From an uncultured Cardiobacterium sp. (lineage in GTDB: Bacteria; Pseudomonadota; Gammaproteobacteria; Cardiobacteriales; Cardiobacteriaceae), in the NCBI RefSeq assembly GCF_938028185.1, contig NZ_CALJAH010000030.1, forward strand, positions 1 to 13,246: a DNA stretch of 13,246 nucleotides, given 5' to 3'. Under the pieces are notes generated by a model. The model worked only from the letters and a program-made list of their open reading frames with translations, had not been told where the DNA came from and made no database searches. Both the position numbers and the translations under genes were made by a program. This document shows positions 6,221 to 13,246 of the stretch, one piece after another (the stretch's first letter is position 1; every line of letters starts with the position of its first letter).

Positions 6221-6520
6221 ATGAATGCTGTCATGCTGTCTGAAGATCTGATATTCGGTCGCGAGAACATCGCTTATGCGGTGCTGGCAGTCTATTCCGA
6301 CGCGGTCAATGAAAAGCCGGTGGTGGTTAGCCTGCATCTCGGCGCGAAGATGGCGTATGCGCATATGCAGCAAATGCAGGCGCGCGGCGGTCATGTGCAA
6401 TTCGTGGTGCGCCGGGTGCGCATCAATGGCAGCATCGAGGTGATTGACGACCCGCAACAGGCGCACAATCAGCCGCAGCGCCCGGCGCAGCACCTCATCC
6501 GTATCGTGCGCAAGCCGTAA
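6221..6520 (+). CDS. Hypothetical protein, 99 residues
   Basis: I do not recognise this protein. It is soluble in character, with no signal peptide or membrane segment. It begins MNAVMLSEDLIFGRENIAY, has a hydrophobic stretch around AVLAVYSD and VVVSLHLG, and a basic C-terminal half with VQFVVRRVRI and a Gln/Arg-rich segment (QQAHNQPQRPAQH). Codon use is in keeping with the region, and the gap between two well-supported genes would otherwise be about 450 bases, so it is probably real. No Shine-Dalgarno precedes ATG 6221 or the in-frame ATG at 6233, and the leader from the suggested promoter would be very short. It stands divergent from the MATE gene and 70 bases before the dicarboxylate transporter, with no terminator between, so it may be cotranscribed with the latter. 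Confidence 0.55.
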   Translation: MNAVMLSEDLIFGRENIAYAVLAVYSDAVNEKPVVVSLHLGAKMAYAHMQQMQARGGHVQFVVRRVRINGSIEVIDDPQQAHNQPQRPAQHLIRIVRKP

Positions 6521-6538
6521 AAATCCTCAAAAATCCTC
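6519..6538 (+). repeat. 10-bp perfect tandem duplication at the ORF stop
   Basis: AAAAATCCTC occurs twice in direct succession (6519-6528 and 6529-6538). The first copy includes the last two bases of the TAA stop of the 99-residue ORF. It looks like a slippage duplication in the short gap before the dicarboxylate transporter gene. Confidence 0.7.
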
Positions 6539-6590
6539 GTGGCAGGCGTATCATAAGCACTCCTTTCCACAACATTTACAAGAGGCAACC

Positions 6591-7967
6591 ATGTCATTAT
6601 CGCTAGAACTCACGCTCATCGCCGAGTTCCTCCTCCTCCTGTTTTTCCTCTATGCCGGCAGCCGTTTTGGCGGCATCGGTCTGGGGGTTGTCTCCGGTAT
6701 CGGTTTGATGTTTGAGGTGCTGGTGCTGCGGATGCCGCCGGGCAAGGCACCGATTGACGTGATGCTCGTCATCCTCGCCGTCGTCACCTGCGCCTCCGTG
6801 CTGGAAGCGGCGGGCGGCCTGAAATATATGCTGCAAATCGCCGAGAAGATTCTGCGCAAGAATCCGAAGCGCGTCACCATCCTCGGCCCGATTGTCACCT
6901 ACACCATGACCATCATGCTCGGCACCGGCCACGCCGTTTATTCCATCATGCCCATCATCGGCGACATCGCGCTGAAGAACAAAATTCGCCCGGAGCGGCC
7001 GATGGCCGCCGCGTCCGTTGCCTCGCAGCTTGCCATTACCGGCAGCCCGATTTCGGCGGTGGTCGCGCTGTATCTGAAAGACATCGCCCATATTGAAGCC
7101 TTTGCCAACGTTTCCCTGCTGCAAATCGTCGCCGTCACCATCCCTGCCACCTTCGCCGGTACCATTGCGCTGTCGCTGTACAGCCTGCGCCGGGGCAAGG
7201 AGCTGGAGGACGACCCGGAATACCAGCGCCGGATGCAAGACCCGGTCTGGCGTGAACGCATTTTGAGCACCACCAGCACCACGCTGAACGAGCAACTGCC
7301 ACCCGCCGCACGCAATTCCGTCTTGCTCTTTATCCTCGCGCTGGTGTGCATCGTCATCGTGGCAATGGTGCCTTCCATCCGTACCATTCCCGGCATGGAA
7401 AAAGCGATTGACATGAGCGTCATCATCCAGATGTTCATGCTCGGTTTTGGCGGCATCATCCTCCTTGCCACCCGCACCAATGTGCAAACCGTGCCGAACG
7501 GCGTTGTCTTCAAATCCGGCATGGTCGCCGCCATCGCCATTTTCGGGATTGCCTGGATGAGCGACACTTACTTCTCCTACGCCATGCCGCACGTCAAGGG
7601 CAGCATTCAGGAAATGGTGCAAAACGCGCCGTGGACGTTCGCCTTTGCCCTCTTTGGCGTTTCCGTGCTGATTAACAGCCAGGCGGCAACCGCGAAAATG
7701 CTGCTGCCGGTTGGCATCAGCCTGGGCATTCCGGCGCCGGTACTCATCGGCTTGATGCCCGCCACCTATGCCTACTTCTTCATCCCCAACTACCCGTCGG
7801 ACATCGCTACGGTGAACTTCGACGTCACCGGCACCACCAAAATCGGCAAGTACTACTTCAACCACAGCTTCATGGTGCCTGGCCTTATTGGCGTTGGCGT
7901 CGCCTGTCTGGTTGGTCTTGCCATTGCCAAGGCCATCATCATCCCCATCGCCCAGACCGCGATGTAA
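6591..7967 (+). CDS. dcuB: Anaerobic C4-dicarboxylate transporter, DcuA/DcuB family (DcuB-like)
   Basis: This 458-residue inner-membrane protein belongs to the DcuA/DcuB family, which exchanges fumarate, malate or aspartate for succinate, mostly during fumarate respiration. By eye it is nearer DcuB than DcuA. Matching stretches include PGKAPIDVMLVILAVV, AAGGLKYMLQIAEKILRKNP, GTGHAVYSIMPII, KNKIRPERPMAA, VIQMFMLGFGG, NSQAATAKMLLPV, YPSDIATVNFDVTGTTKIGK and a terminal NHSFMVPGLIGV. It is slightly longer than the usual 433-446. The frame is open upstream, but ATG 6591 is chosen because it follows AGAGG (6581-6585) and starts the first membrane helix. A TATCAT at 6549-6554 could be a -10, without a clear -35. 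No palindromic FNR site (TTGAT-N4-ATCAA) is visible. The symbol dcuB is a best guess within the family. Confidence 0.9.
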   Translation: MSLSLELTLIAEFLLLLFFLYAGSRFGGIGLGVVSGIGLMFEVLVLRMPPGKAPIDVMLVILAVVTCASVLEAAGGLKYMLQIAEKILRKNPKRVTILGPIVTYTMTIMLGTGHAVYSIMPIIGDIALKNKIRPERPMAAASVASQLAITGSPISAVVALYLKDIAHIEAFANVSLLQIVAVTIPATFAGTIALSLYSLRRGKELEDDPEYQRRMQDPVWRERILSTTSTTLNEQLPPAARNSVLLFILALVCIVIVAMVPSIRTIPGMEKAIDMSVIIQMFMLGFGGIILLATRTNVQTVPNGVVFKSGMVAAIAIFGIAWMSDTYFSYAMPHVKGSIQEMVQNAPWTFAFALFGVSVLINSQAATAKMLLPVGISLGIPAPVLIGLMPATYAYFFIPNYPSDIATVNFDVTGTTKIGKYYFNHSFMVPGLIGVGVACLVGLAIAKAIIIPIAQTAM

Positions 7968-7984
7968 CCGCTACTGTGGCAGAG

Positions 7985-8014
7985 AAAAAAAGAGGGCAAA
8001 CTGCCCTCTTTTTT
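7985..8014 (+). terminator. Intrinsic terminator after the C4-dicarboxylate transporter gene
   Basis: AAAAAAGAGGGCA (7986-7998) pairs perfectly with TGCCCTCTTTTTT (8002-8014) around the three-base loop AAC. The core is an 8-bp GC-containing stem, flanked by an A-run and a T-run, so it could work in both directions. It begins 18 bases after the stop codon and insulates gyrB. Confidence 0.92.
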
Positions 8015-8065
8015 ACGCCCGGAAAGCACCACCTGCGGCGGAAAAACCGCGTTAAAACCGCTGCT

Positions 8066-8098
8066 TGTGCTATAATTCGCGCCCTTCACACACCAGGA
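8066..8098 (+). promoter_or_regulatory. Extended -10 promoter and ribosome site of gyrB
   Basis: TGCTATAAT (8068-8076) is a perfect extended -10 element, followed by a GC-rich discriminator (TCGCGCCC). No good -35 is found 16-18 bases upstream; the nearest candidate, GTTAAA, is too close. Transcription would start near 8083. The ribosome site AGGA (8095-8098) lies 12 bases before the ATG, which is rather far. Confidence 0.65.
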
Positions 8099-8110
8099 CA
8101 AGCAAGACCC

Positions 8111-10516
8111 ATGAGCGAGCAAAATAACGCCTATAACGCCTCCCGCATCCAAGTACTCAAAGGACTGGAAGCCGTGCGCAAACGCCCCGGAATGTACATT
8201 GGCAACACCGACGACGGCAGCGGCCTGCATCACATGGTCTTTGAAGTCGTCGATAACGCCATTGACGAAGCCCTCGCCGGCTACTGCACCGAAATACACG
8301 TCATCATCCACCAGAACGAATCCATCACCGTGCGCGACAACGGGCGCGGCATCCCGGTCGATATCCACCCCGAAGAAGGCCGTAGTGCCGCCGAAGTCAT
8401 CATGACCGTGCTGCACGCGGGCGGAAAATTCGACGACAACGCCTACAAAGTCTCCGGCGGCCTGCACGGCGTCGGCGTCTCCGTGGTCAATGCCCTCTCC
8501 GAACGCCTGACCATGACCATCCGTCGCGACGGCCACGTCCACCAACAAACCTACCAACACGGCGAACCGCTGGCACCGCTGGCCATCACTGGCGACAGCG
8601 ACAGCACCGGTACCGAAATCAACTTTCTCGCCAGCCAAGACACCTTCGGCGAAGTCAAATACGACTACGAAACCCTCGCCCAGCGCCTGCGCGAACTCTC
8701 CTTTCTCAACGCCGGCGTGCGCATCGAACTGCACGACGAACGCGACGGCAAACAACAAACCTTCCAGTACGAAGGCGGCGTCAAAGCCTTCGTCGAATAC
8801 CTGAACCGCAACAAAACCCCGCTGCACCCCAGCATCTTCTACTGCGCCGCCGACAAGGACGGCGTCGCCGTTGAAATCGCGCTGCAATGGAACGACAGCT
8901 ACGCCGAAAACGTTTACTGCTTCACCAACAACATCCCGCAACGCGACGGCGGCACCCACCTCGCCGGCTTCCGCGCGGCGATGACCCGCACCCTGAACGC
9001 CTACATGGACGAAGAAGGCCTGCTGAAAAAAGCCAAAATCGCCACCAGCGGCGACGACGCGCGCGAAGGCCTGACCGCCATCGTCTCCGTCAAAGTACAC
9101 GACCCCAAATTCAGCTCGCAGACCAAAGAAAAGCTCGTCTCCAGCGAAGTCAAAAACGCCGTCGAAAGCGTCCTTGCCGACAAACTGCGCGAATACCTGC
9201 TCGAACACCCCGTAGAAGCCAAAACCATCGCCGGAAAAATCGTCGATGCCGCCCGCGCCAGGGAAGCCGCGCGCAAGGCGCGGGAAATGACGCGGCGCAA
9301 AGACGCGCTCGACATCGCAGGCCTGCCCGGCAAACTCGCTGACTGCCAGGAAAAAGACCCGGCGCACTCCGAAATCTTCATCGTGGAAGGCGACTCGGCG
9401 GGCGGCTCCGCCAAGCAGGGGCGCAACCGCAAATTCCAGGCCATCCTGCCGCTCAAAGGCAAAATCCTGAACGTCGAAAAAGCACGCTTTGACAAAATGC
9501 TCGGCTCGGCCGAAATCGGCACCCTCATCACCGCACTCGGCACCGGCATCGGCAAAGACGACTTCGACGCCGAAAAACTGCGCTACCACCGCATCATCAT
9601 CATGACCGATGCCGACGTTGATGGTGCACACATCCGCACCCTGCTCCTCACCTTCTTCTACCGGCAAATGCCCGAACTGGTCGAACGCGGCCACATCTAC
9701 ATCGCCCAGCCGCCGCTCTACAAAGTCACCAAAGGCCGCAACAAACAATACCTGAAAGACGACCACGAACTGAACGAACTCCTGCTCACCCAGGCGCTGG
9801 ACGACGCCAACCTGCACCTCTCCGCCGACAGCCCCGCCATCACCAAAGAAGCCTTCGAGGCACTCGCGCGCGAACACGGCCAAATCGAAAACCTCATCAA
9901 GCGCCTGCACCGCTACGACAGCCGCGTCCTGCACGCCCTCATCGAAGCCCCGGAGCTGACGCGCGACACCTTCGCCGACCCCGCCGCGCTGCAAGACTGG
10001 ATTGCCGCCTACCAGCGCCAGCTTGACCGCTTCGCCGCCGCAGGCATCACCCTGCGCGCCGAAACCCTGCCCGGCGACGTGCCGCGCATCAACGTCCGCA
10101 TCGAACAACACGCCAACCTCGCGCAAAACACCTTTGATGCCAACTTCGCCGACAGCAACGAATACCGCCACATCAACCACTTCGGGCAAAAAGTGCGCGG
10201 CCTTCTGGGCGATGGCGCCTACTTTGAAAACAGCAAAGAGCGCCTCGAAGTCGAACACTTCCACCAGGTCATCAACGCGCTGCTCGCCGAAGGCAAAAAA
10301 GCCTACGAAATCCAGCGCTACAAAGGCCTCGGCGAAATGAACCCCGACCAACTGTGGGAAACCACGCTTGACCCGGCAGTGCGGCGGATGCTGCAAGTGC
10401 AGCTCAAAGACGCGCGCCTGGCCGATGAAATCTTCACCACGCTGATGGGCGAAGAAGTCGAACCGCGCCGCGCCTTCATCGAAGACAACGCCAACAGCGC
10501 CAATATTGATATTTGA
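8111..10516 (+). CDS. gyrB: DNA gyrase subunit B
   Basis: GyrB provides the ATPase of DNA gyrase and, with GyrA, introduces negative supercoils. The 801-residue protein (E. coli 804) starts with a GHKL ATPase domain: catalytic Glu45 and Mg-binding Asn49 in EVVDNAIDEA, Asp76 in DNGRGIP, and lid GGLHGVGVSVVNAL. The transducer domain follows, then the TOPRIM domain with Glu426 in EGDSAGGSAKQGR and Asp500/Asp502 in MTDADVDGAH. The GyrB signature PLKGKILNVEKARFDKML separates it from ParE. A large insert (about 560-730) of the gammaproteobacterial type precedes the closing RYKGLGEMNPDQLW. Asp428, Lys449 and Ser466 match the wild-type residues at the E. coli quinolone-resistance positions 426, 447 and 464. 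ATG 8111 is chosen from the alignment and the upstream promoter. Neither dnaA, dnaN nor recF is adjacent here. Confidence 0.98.
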   Translation: MSEQNNAYNASRIQVLKGLEAVRKRPGMYIGNTDDGSGLHHMVFEVVDNAIDEALAGYCTEIHVIIHQNESITVRDNGRGIPVDIHPEEGRSAAEVIMTVLHAGGKFDDNAYKVSGGLHGVGVSVVNALSERLTMTIRRDGHVHQQTYQHGEPLAPLAITGDSDSTGTEINFLASQDTFGEVKYDYETLAQRLRELSFLNAGVRIELHDERDGKQQTFQYEGGVKAFVEYLNRNKTPLHPSIFYCAADKDGVAVEIALQWNDSYAENVYCFTNNIPQRDGGTHLAGFRAAMTRTLNAYMDEEGLLKKAKIATSGDDAREGLTAIVSVKVHDPKFSSQTKEKLVSSEVKNAVESVLADKLREYLLEHPVEAKTIAGKIVDAARAREAARKAREMTRRKDALDIAGLPGKLADCQEKDPAHSEIFIVEGDSAGGSAKQGRNRKFQAILPLKGKILNVEKARFDKMLGSAEIGTLITALGTGIGKDDFDAEKLRYHRIIIMTDADVDGAHIRTLLLTFFYRQMPELVERGHIYIAQPPLYKVTKGRNKQYLKDDHELNELLLTQALDDANLHLSADSPAITKEAFEALAREHGQIENLIKRLHRYDSRVLHALIEAPELTRDTFADPAALQDWIAAYQRQLDRFAAAGITLRAETLPGDVPRINVRIEQHANLAQNTFDANFADSNEYRHINHFGQKVRGLLGDGAYFENSKERLEVEHFHQVINALLAEGKKAYEIQRYKGLGEMNPDQLWETTLDPAVRRMLQVQLKDARLADEIFTTLMGEEVEPRRAFIEDNANSANIDI

Positions 10517-10536
10517 GCCGCTGCCGCAGCGCAAAG

Positions 10537-10564
10537 AAAAAGCCGGAATCATCCGGCTTTTTTT
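10537..10564. terminator. Bidirectional intrinsic terminator between gyrB and hisIE
   Basis: AGCCGGA (10541-10547) pairs with TCCGGCT (10552-10558) around ATCA. The T-run continues to 10564, and AAAA (10537-10540) on the other side gives a T-run on the minus strand. It lies 20 bases after the gyrB stop and 20 bases beyond the hisIE stop, so it can end both converging transcripts. Confidence 0.88.
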
Positions 10565-10583
10565 GTGCGCGGGCGGGCGGCGC

Positions 10584-11207
10584 TCAATCGCGCGGGTTGT
10601 GTCGCTCCCGCAGTTTGGCGATAACATCCGCCCAGGAGAGGCCGGCGTCTTGCAGCAGCACGGTGAGGTGATAGGTGAGATCGGCGGCTTCGTTGATGGT
10701 TTCGTCGCGGTCGCCGACGGTCGCCGCCAGCGCGGTTTCCACGCCTTCTTCGCCGACTTTTTGCGCGATGCGTTTGGTACCGGCGGCGTAGAGGCTGGCA
10801 GTGTAGGAGCTCGCCGGGTCGGCGCCCTTGCGACTTTTTATCAGGGTTTCCAGTTGGGCGAGGAAGCGCCAGCCGCTCGCGCTTTCGCCGTCAAAGGCGT
10901 GGAAGCAGCTCGCCGCGCCGGTGTGGCAGGTCGGCCCGTGCGGGCGGGCGAGGATGAGCAGCGCGTCGCGGTCGCAGTCGGGGCTGATGGCGATGGCATC
11001 GAGGTAGTGGCCGCTGCTTTCGCCTTTCGTCCACAGGCGCTGTTTGCTGCGCGAGTAGAAGGTGACGCGGCCTTGTGCGCAGGTGGCGGCGAGGGCGTCC
11101 GCGTTCATGTAGCCGAGCATCAGCACTTCGCCGCTGTCGGCGTGCTGGATGATGGCGGGCAGCAGGCCGCCGCTTTTGTGCCAGTCGAGGTTGTCGGGGA
11201 TGTGCAT
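10584..11207 (-). CDS. hisI: Bifunctional phosphoribosyl-AMP cyclohydrolase / phosphoribosyl-ATP pyrophosphatase HisIE
   Basis: This 207-residue fused enzyme carries out steps two and three of histidine synthesis: it cleaves phosphoribosyl-ATP to phosphoribosyl-AMP and opens the adenine ring. The N-terminal HisI part (1-110) shows GEVLMLGYMN, YSRSKQRLWTKGESSGH, metal-binding Asp77/Asp79/Asp81 in DCDRDALL, and zinc cysteines Cys78, Cys94 (GPTCHTG) and Cys101. The C-terminal HisE part (about 115-207) has the EEGVETALAA helix with Glu153, Glu154 and Glu157, and ADLTYHLTVLL with Asp176. Length agrees with the E. coli enzyme (203). The start follows AAGGA, and the gap from the hisF stop is 27 bases. 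It is the last gene of the operon, as in enterobacteria, and ends just before the shared terminator. Confidence 0.97.
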   Translation of the reverse strand: MHIPDNLDWHKSGGLLPAIIQHADSGEVLMLGYMNADALAATCAQGRVTFYSRSKQRLWTKGESSGHYLDAIAISPDCDRDALLILARPHGPTCHTGAASCFHAFDGESASGWRFLAQLETLIKSRKGADPASSYTASLYAAGTKRIAQKVGEEGVETALAATVGDRDETINEAADLTYHLTVLLQDAGLSWADVIAKLRERHNPRD

Positions 11208-11234
11208 GGGTTTTCCTTGGGGTTTGGGGGATTT

Positions 11235-12008
11235 TTATTGCCGCACCGCGATGCCTGCCGCCGCGAGGTAGTGCTTGAGTGCGCCGATATTGATGTGCTG
11301 GCGGTGGAAGACGCTGGCGGCGAGTGCGCCGTCGCAACCGGCGATGTGGAAGGCGTCGCGAAAGTGCGCCATTTCGCCCGCGCCGCCGGAGGCGATGAGC
11401 GGCACGCGGCAGACGGCGCGCACCGCCTGCAGTTGTTCGAGGTCGTAGCCCTGGCGCATACCGTCCTGGTTCATGGTATTCAGCACGATTTCACCCGCGC
11501 CGCGGTCTTGCGCTTCTTTGACCCAGTCGAGGGTCAATCTGCCGCTGTCGCGGGTGCGGGCGGCGTCGCCGGTGTATTGTTTGACGCGCCAGTCGCGGCT
11601 TTCGGCATCGTACCAGCTGTCAATGCCGACGACGACGGCCTGCTGGCCGAAGCGTTCGGCGAGGCGGGTGATGAGGCCGGGGTCGGCCAGCGCCGGGCTG
11701 TTGATGGAGATTTTGTCGGCACCGCTGGCGAAACGCTGTTCGGCGTCGGCGACGGTTTTGATGCCGCCGGCGACGCAGAAGGGGATGTCAAGCAGGCGCG
11801 CGATTTTGTCCACCCAGCTTTTGTCCACGGTGCGGCCATCGCTGGAGGCGGTGATGTCGTAGAAAACGAGTTCGTCCGCGCCTTCTTCGGCATAGCGCGC
11901 CGCCAGCGGCTCAATTGCGCCGATGGTCTGGTGGTCGCGGAACCGGACGCCCTTGACGACCTGGCCGTCGCGCACGTCAAGGCAGGGGATTATGCGTTTT
12001 GCCAGCAT
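11235..12008 (-). CDS. hisF: Imidazole glycerol phosphate synthase cyclase subunit HisF
   Basis: HisF is the cyclase half of the HisH-HisF synthase. It uses ammonia channelled from HisH to turn PRFAR into imidazole glycerol phosphate and AICAR, the latter feeding purine synthesis. The 257-residue protein is a beta-alpha barrel of the usual length, with both catalytic aspartates in place: Asp11 in IPCLDVRDG and Asp130 in VVVGIDSW. Phosphate-binding loops are seen in CVAGGIKT, SINSPAL and LIASGGAGEM. The start lies 19 bases inside the end of hisA and has its own GGAGG (12016-12020) at a spacing of seven bases, so coupling with hisA is likely. Confidence 0.98.
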   Translation of the reverse strand: MLAKRIIPCLDVRDGQVVKGVRFRDHQTIGAIEPLAARYAEEGADELVFYDITASSDGRTVDKSWVDKIARLLDIPFCVAGGIKTVADAEQRFASGADKISINSPALADPGLITRLAERFGQQAVVVGIDSWYDAESRDWRVKQYTGDAARTRDSGRLTLDWVKEAQDRGAGEIVLNTMNQDGMRQGYDLEQLQAVRAVCRVPLIASGGAGEMAHFRDAFHIAGCDGALAASVFHRQHINIGALKHYLAAAGIAVRQ

Positions 12009-12733
12009 TGCAGTGCCTCCGTCAGGGTGAATTTGCCTTCCAGCAGGGCGCGACCGGTGATGATGCCGGCGACGCCGCTGTCTTTCAGGGCGCGAATGTC
12101 GTCGAGGCTACCGATACCGCCGGAGGCCTGGATGGCAAGCTGCGGCCAGGCGCGGTACAGCTCGCGGTAGAGGGCGGTGTTTGCACCTTGCAGGGTGCCG
12201 TCCTGGCGGATGTCGGTGCAGAGGATGTGGCGCAGGCCGCTGTCGCGGTAGTGCTCCAGCAGGGTTTCGAGGGTGTGCGTGCTGGTGTCCTGCCAGCCGC
12301 GCACGGCGAGGTAATGCGCGCCGTCATGCGGACGGACGTCGAGCGCGAGGACGATGCGTTCGCCGCCGAAACGGGCGAGCCACGCCTTGACGGTGTCGGG
12401 CTGCTCTACCGCGAGCGAGCCGATGACGACGCGGTTGGCGCCCGCAGCCAGCAGCGCGGCGATGTCGTCGGCGCTGCGGATGCCGCCGCCAACCTGGATG
12501 GGGCAACGGGCGCTGGCGGCCAGGCGGGCGATGAGTGCGGTTTGCCGTTGTGCCGGGTCTTTGGCGCCGTCGAGGTCAACGAGGTGGATTTGCTGCGCGC
12601 CCTGTTCGCGGTATGCGGCGATGAGGGCGGCGGGGTCGCGGTCGTAGCGGGTGGTCTGGTGGTAGTCGCCCTGGTGCAGGCGGACGACAGCGCCGCCGAT
12701 GAGGTCAAGCGCGGGGATGACGGGGGTGATCAT
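11990..12733 (-). CDS. hisA: ProFAR isomerase HisA
   Basis: HisA performs the Amadori-type isomerisation of ProFAR to PRFAR, the substrate of HisH-HisF. The 247-residue beta-alpha barrel aligns with E. coli HisA throughout. It shows IPALDLIGG with Asp10 (general base), LHLVDLDGAKDP-like IHLVDLDGAKD, QVGGGIRS, LALDV with Asp132, CTDIRQDGT, QASGGIG and a closing GRALLEGKFTLTEALQCWQN. The start has GGAGA (12741-12745) at seven bases and overlaps the hisH stop by one base. It overlaps hisF by 19 bases at its other end, so the three genes are translated as a coupled set. Confidence 0.98.
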   Translation of the reverse strand: MITPVIPALDLIGGAVVRLHQGDYHQTTRYDRDPAALIAAYREQGAQQIHLVDLDGAKDPAQRQTALIARLAASARCPIQVGGGIRSADDIAALLAAGANRVVIGSLAVEQPDTVKAWLARFGGERIVLALDVRPHDGAHYLAVRGWQDTSTHTLETLLEHYRDSGLRHILCTDIRQDGTLQGANTALYRELYRAWPQLAIQASGGIGSLDDIRALKDSGVAGIITGRALLEGKFTLTEALQCWQNA

Positions 12734-13246
12734 CAGAGGTTCTCCATGAAGTTTTGTAGCAGGCGCGCGCCGCTCTTGCCGGAGCGTTCGGGGTGAAATT
12801 GCACGCCGTAGTAGTTGTCACGGGCGATGGCGGCGGAAAACGGCACGCCGTAGTCGCTGGTGGCGATGGTGTGCGCGCCGGGCGGCACGGCATAGCCGTG
12901 GACGTAGTAGTAATGGCTGTCCTGGGCGATGCCGTCAAACAGCGGGTGCTGTGGCTGGTGATGGACGGTGTTCCAGCCGGTATGCGGCAGCGGCAGGCCG
13001 CAACCGGGCAGGGCTGCGGTGTCGCCGGGGATGAGGCCGAGGGTGGCGGTGTCGCCTTCGGCGGAGTGCCTGGTGAGCAGTTGCATACCGAGGCAGATGC
13101 CGAGCAGCGGTTGGTGCGCCTCGCGCACGGGTTCAATCAGGCCGCGCGCGGCGAGGTTGTGCATGGCGGCGGCGGCACTGCCCACGCCGGGCAGGACGAG
13201 TTTGCCGGCGGCGCGGATGGCGGCGGGGTCGGCGCTCACACGCGGG
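12733..13246 (-). CDS. hisH: Imidazole glycerol phosphate synthase glutaminase subunit HisH (5' end outside window)
   Basis: HisH is the glutaminase half of imidazole glycerol phosphate synthase and passes ammonia to HisF. About 170 residues are visible. The family length is near 196, so roughly 30 N-terminal residues lie beyond the right edge. The frame is open to the edge (Pro-Arg-Val-Ser-Ala before AADP-like sequence), so the GTG at 13239 is not a start. Seen in order are LVLPGVGSAAAAM (oxyanion region), the nucleophile elbow GICLGMQLL, LPLPHTGWN, YYYVHGYA, and YGVQFHPERSG with the catalytic His and Glu. It is upstream of hisA and shares one base with it. Regulation, including any his leader, would lie outside the window. 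Confidence 0.97.
   Translation of the reverse strand, partial: PRVSADPAAIRAAGKLVLPGVGSAAAAMHNLAARGLIEPVREAHQPLLGICLGMQLLTRHSAEGDTATLGLIPGDTAALPGCGLPLPHTGWNTVHHQPQHPLFDGIAQDSHYYYVHGYAVPPGAHTIATSDYGVPFSAAIARDNYYGVQFHPERSGKSGARLLQNFMENL

Noticed and set aside
6233..6246. Possible Neisseria-type DNA uptake sequence (ATGCTGTCTGAA)
   Set aside because: It differs from the canonical word, occurs once, lies inside a coding frame, and no other copies were seen in the window.
6521..6590. FNR-type anaerobic control site before the dicarboxylate transporter gene
   Set aside because: No TTGAT-N4-ATCAA palindrome or close variant could be found.
6603..7865. Open minus-strand frame of 420 codons opposite the dicarboxylate transporter gene
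   Set aside because: It is a His/Asp/Gly-rich translation that is the usual shadow of a hydrophobic protein; no family features are seen.
7853..10627. Open minus-strand frame of 924 codons antisense to gyrB
   Set aside because: Its translation is a low-complexity Val/Phe/Gly/Asp-rich product with no motifs, and it mirrors the strong C-ending codon bias of gyrB, which removes reverse-strand stops.
10506..12170. Open plus-strand frame of 554 codons opposite hisIE and hisF
   Set aside because: Both his genes on the other strand are fully recognisable, and this frame gives an Ala/Gly/Val-rich product without motifs.

Overview
This window looks like ordinary chromosome from a moderately GC-rich gammaproteobacterium. 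The evidence is a GyrB of 801 residues with the large insert in its C-terminal half that enterobacterial-type GyrB carries, a CmoM tRNA methyltransferase (a family known mainly from gammaproteobacteria), a fused HisIE, and the his order H-A-F-IE. A member of the Cardiobacteriaceae would fit the gene content and composition, but that is a guess made without any database search. There is no tRNA, rRNA, CRISPR array, transposase or phage gene.

Layout from left to right. Bases 1-208 are non-coding and structured: an inverted pair of REP-like GC palindromes, a perfect 10-bp inverted repeat, and a sigma70-like promoter whose -10 lies inside a second palindrome. This promoter should drive a tight plus-strand operon (209-2692) encoding a class I glutamine amidotransferase of unknown substrate, QueA (queuosine synthesis) and CmoM (methylation of cmo5U). 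The genes overlap by 1 and 8 bases. QueA and CmoM both modify the tRNA wobble base. A strong promoter (TTGACA-17-TATAGT) then precedes a secreted OmpA-family protein (2897-3802), which ends at an intrinsic terminator. Only 22 bases later begins an SPFH/prohibitin-family membrane protein (3866-4771). It converges on a minus-strand MATE efflux pump (4794-6137).

Divergent from the MATE gene is an unrecognised 99-residue ORF (6221-6520), followed by a DcuA/DcuB-family C4-dicarboxylate transporter (6591-7967) and a terminator. gyrB (8111-10516) follows, with an extended -10 promoter and its own terminator. That terminator may also serve the converging minus-strand histidine operon hisH-hisA-hisF-hisIE (13246-10584). 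The operon enters from the right edge, so hisH lacks its N-terminus.

The four his products cover consecutive steps of histidine synthesis: HisIE does steps two and three, HisA the isomerisation, and HisH plus HisF the amidotransfer and cyclisation that also yields AICAR. The other units are housekeeping or transport functions without an evident common pathway. I see no clear candidate for a wholly new multi-gene system. The least explained items are the amidotransferase coupled to two wobble-modification genes, the structured upstream region of that operon, and the orphan 99-residue ORF.
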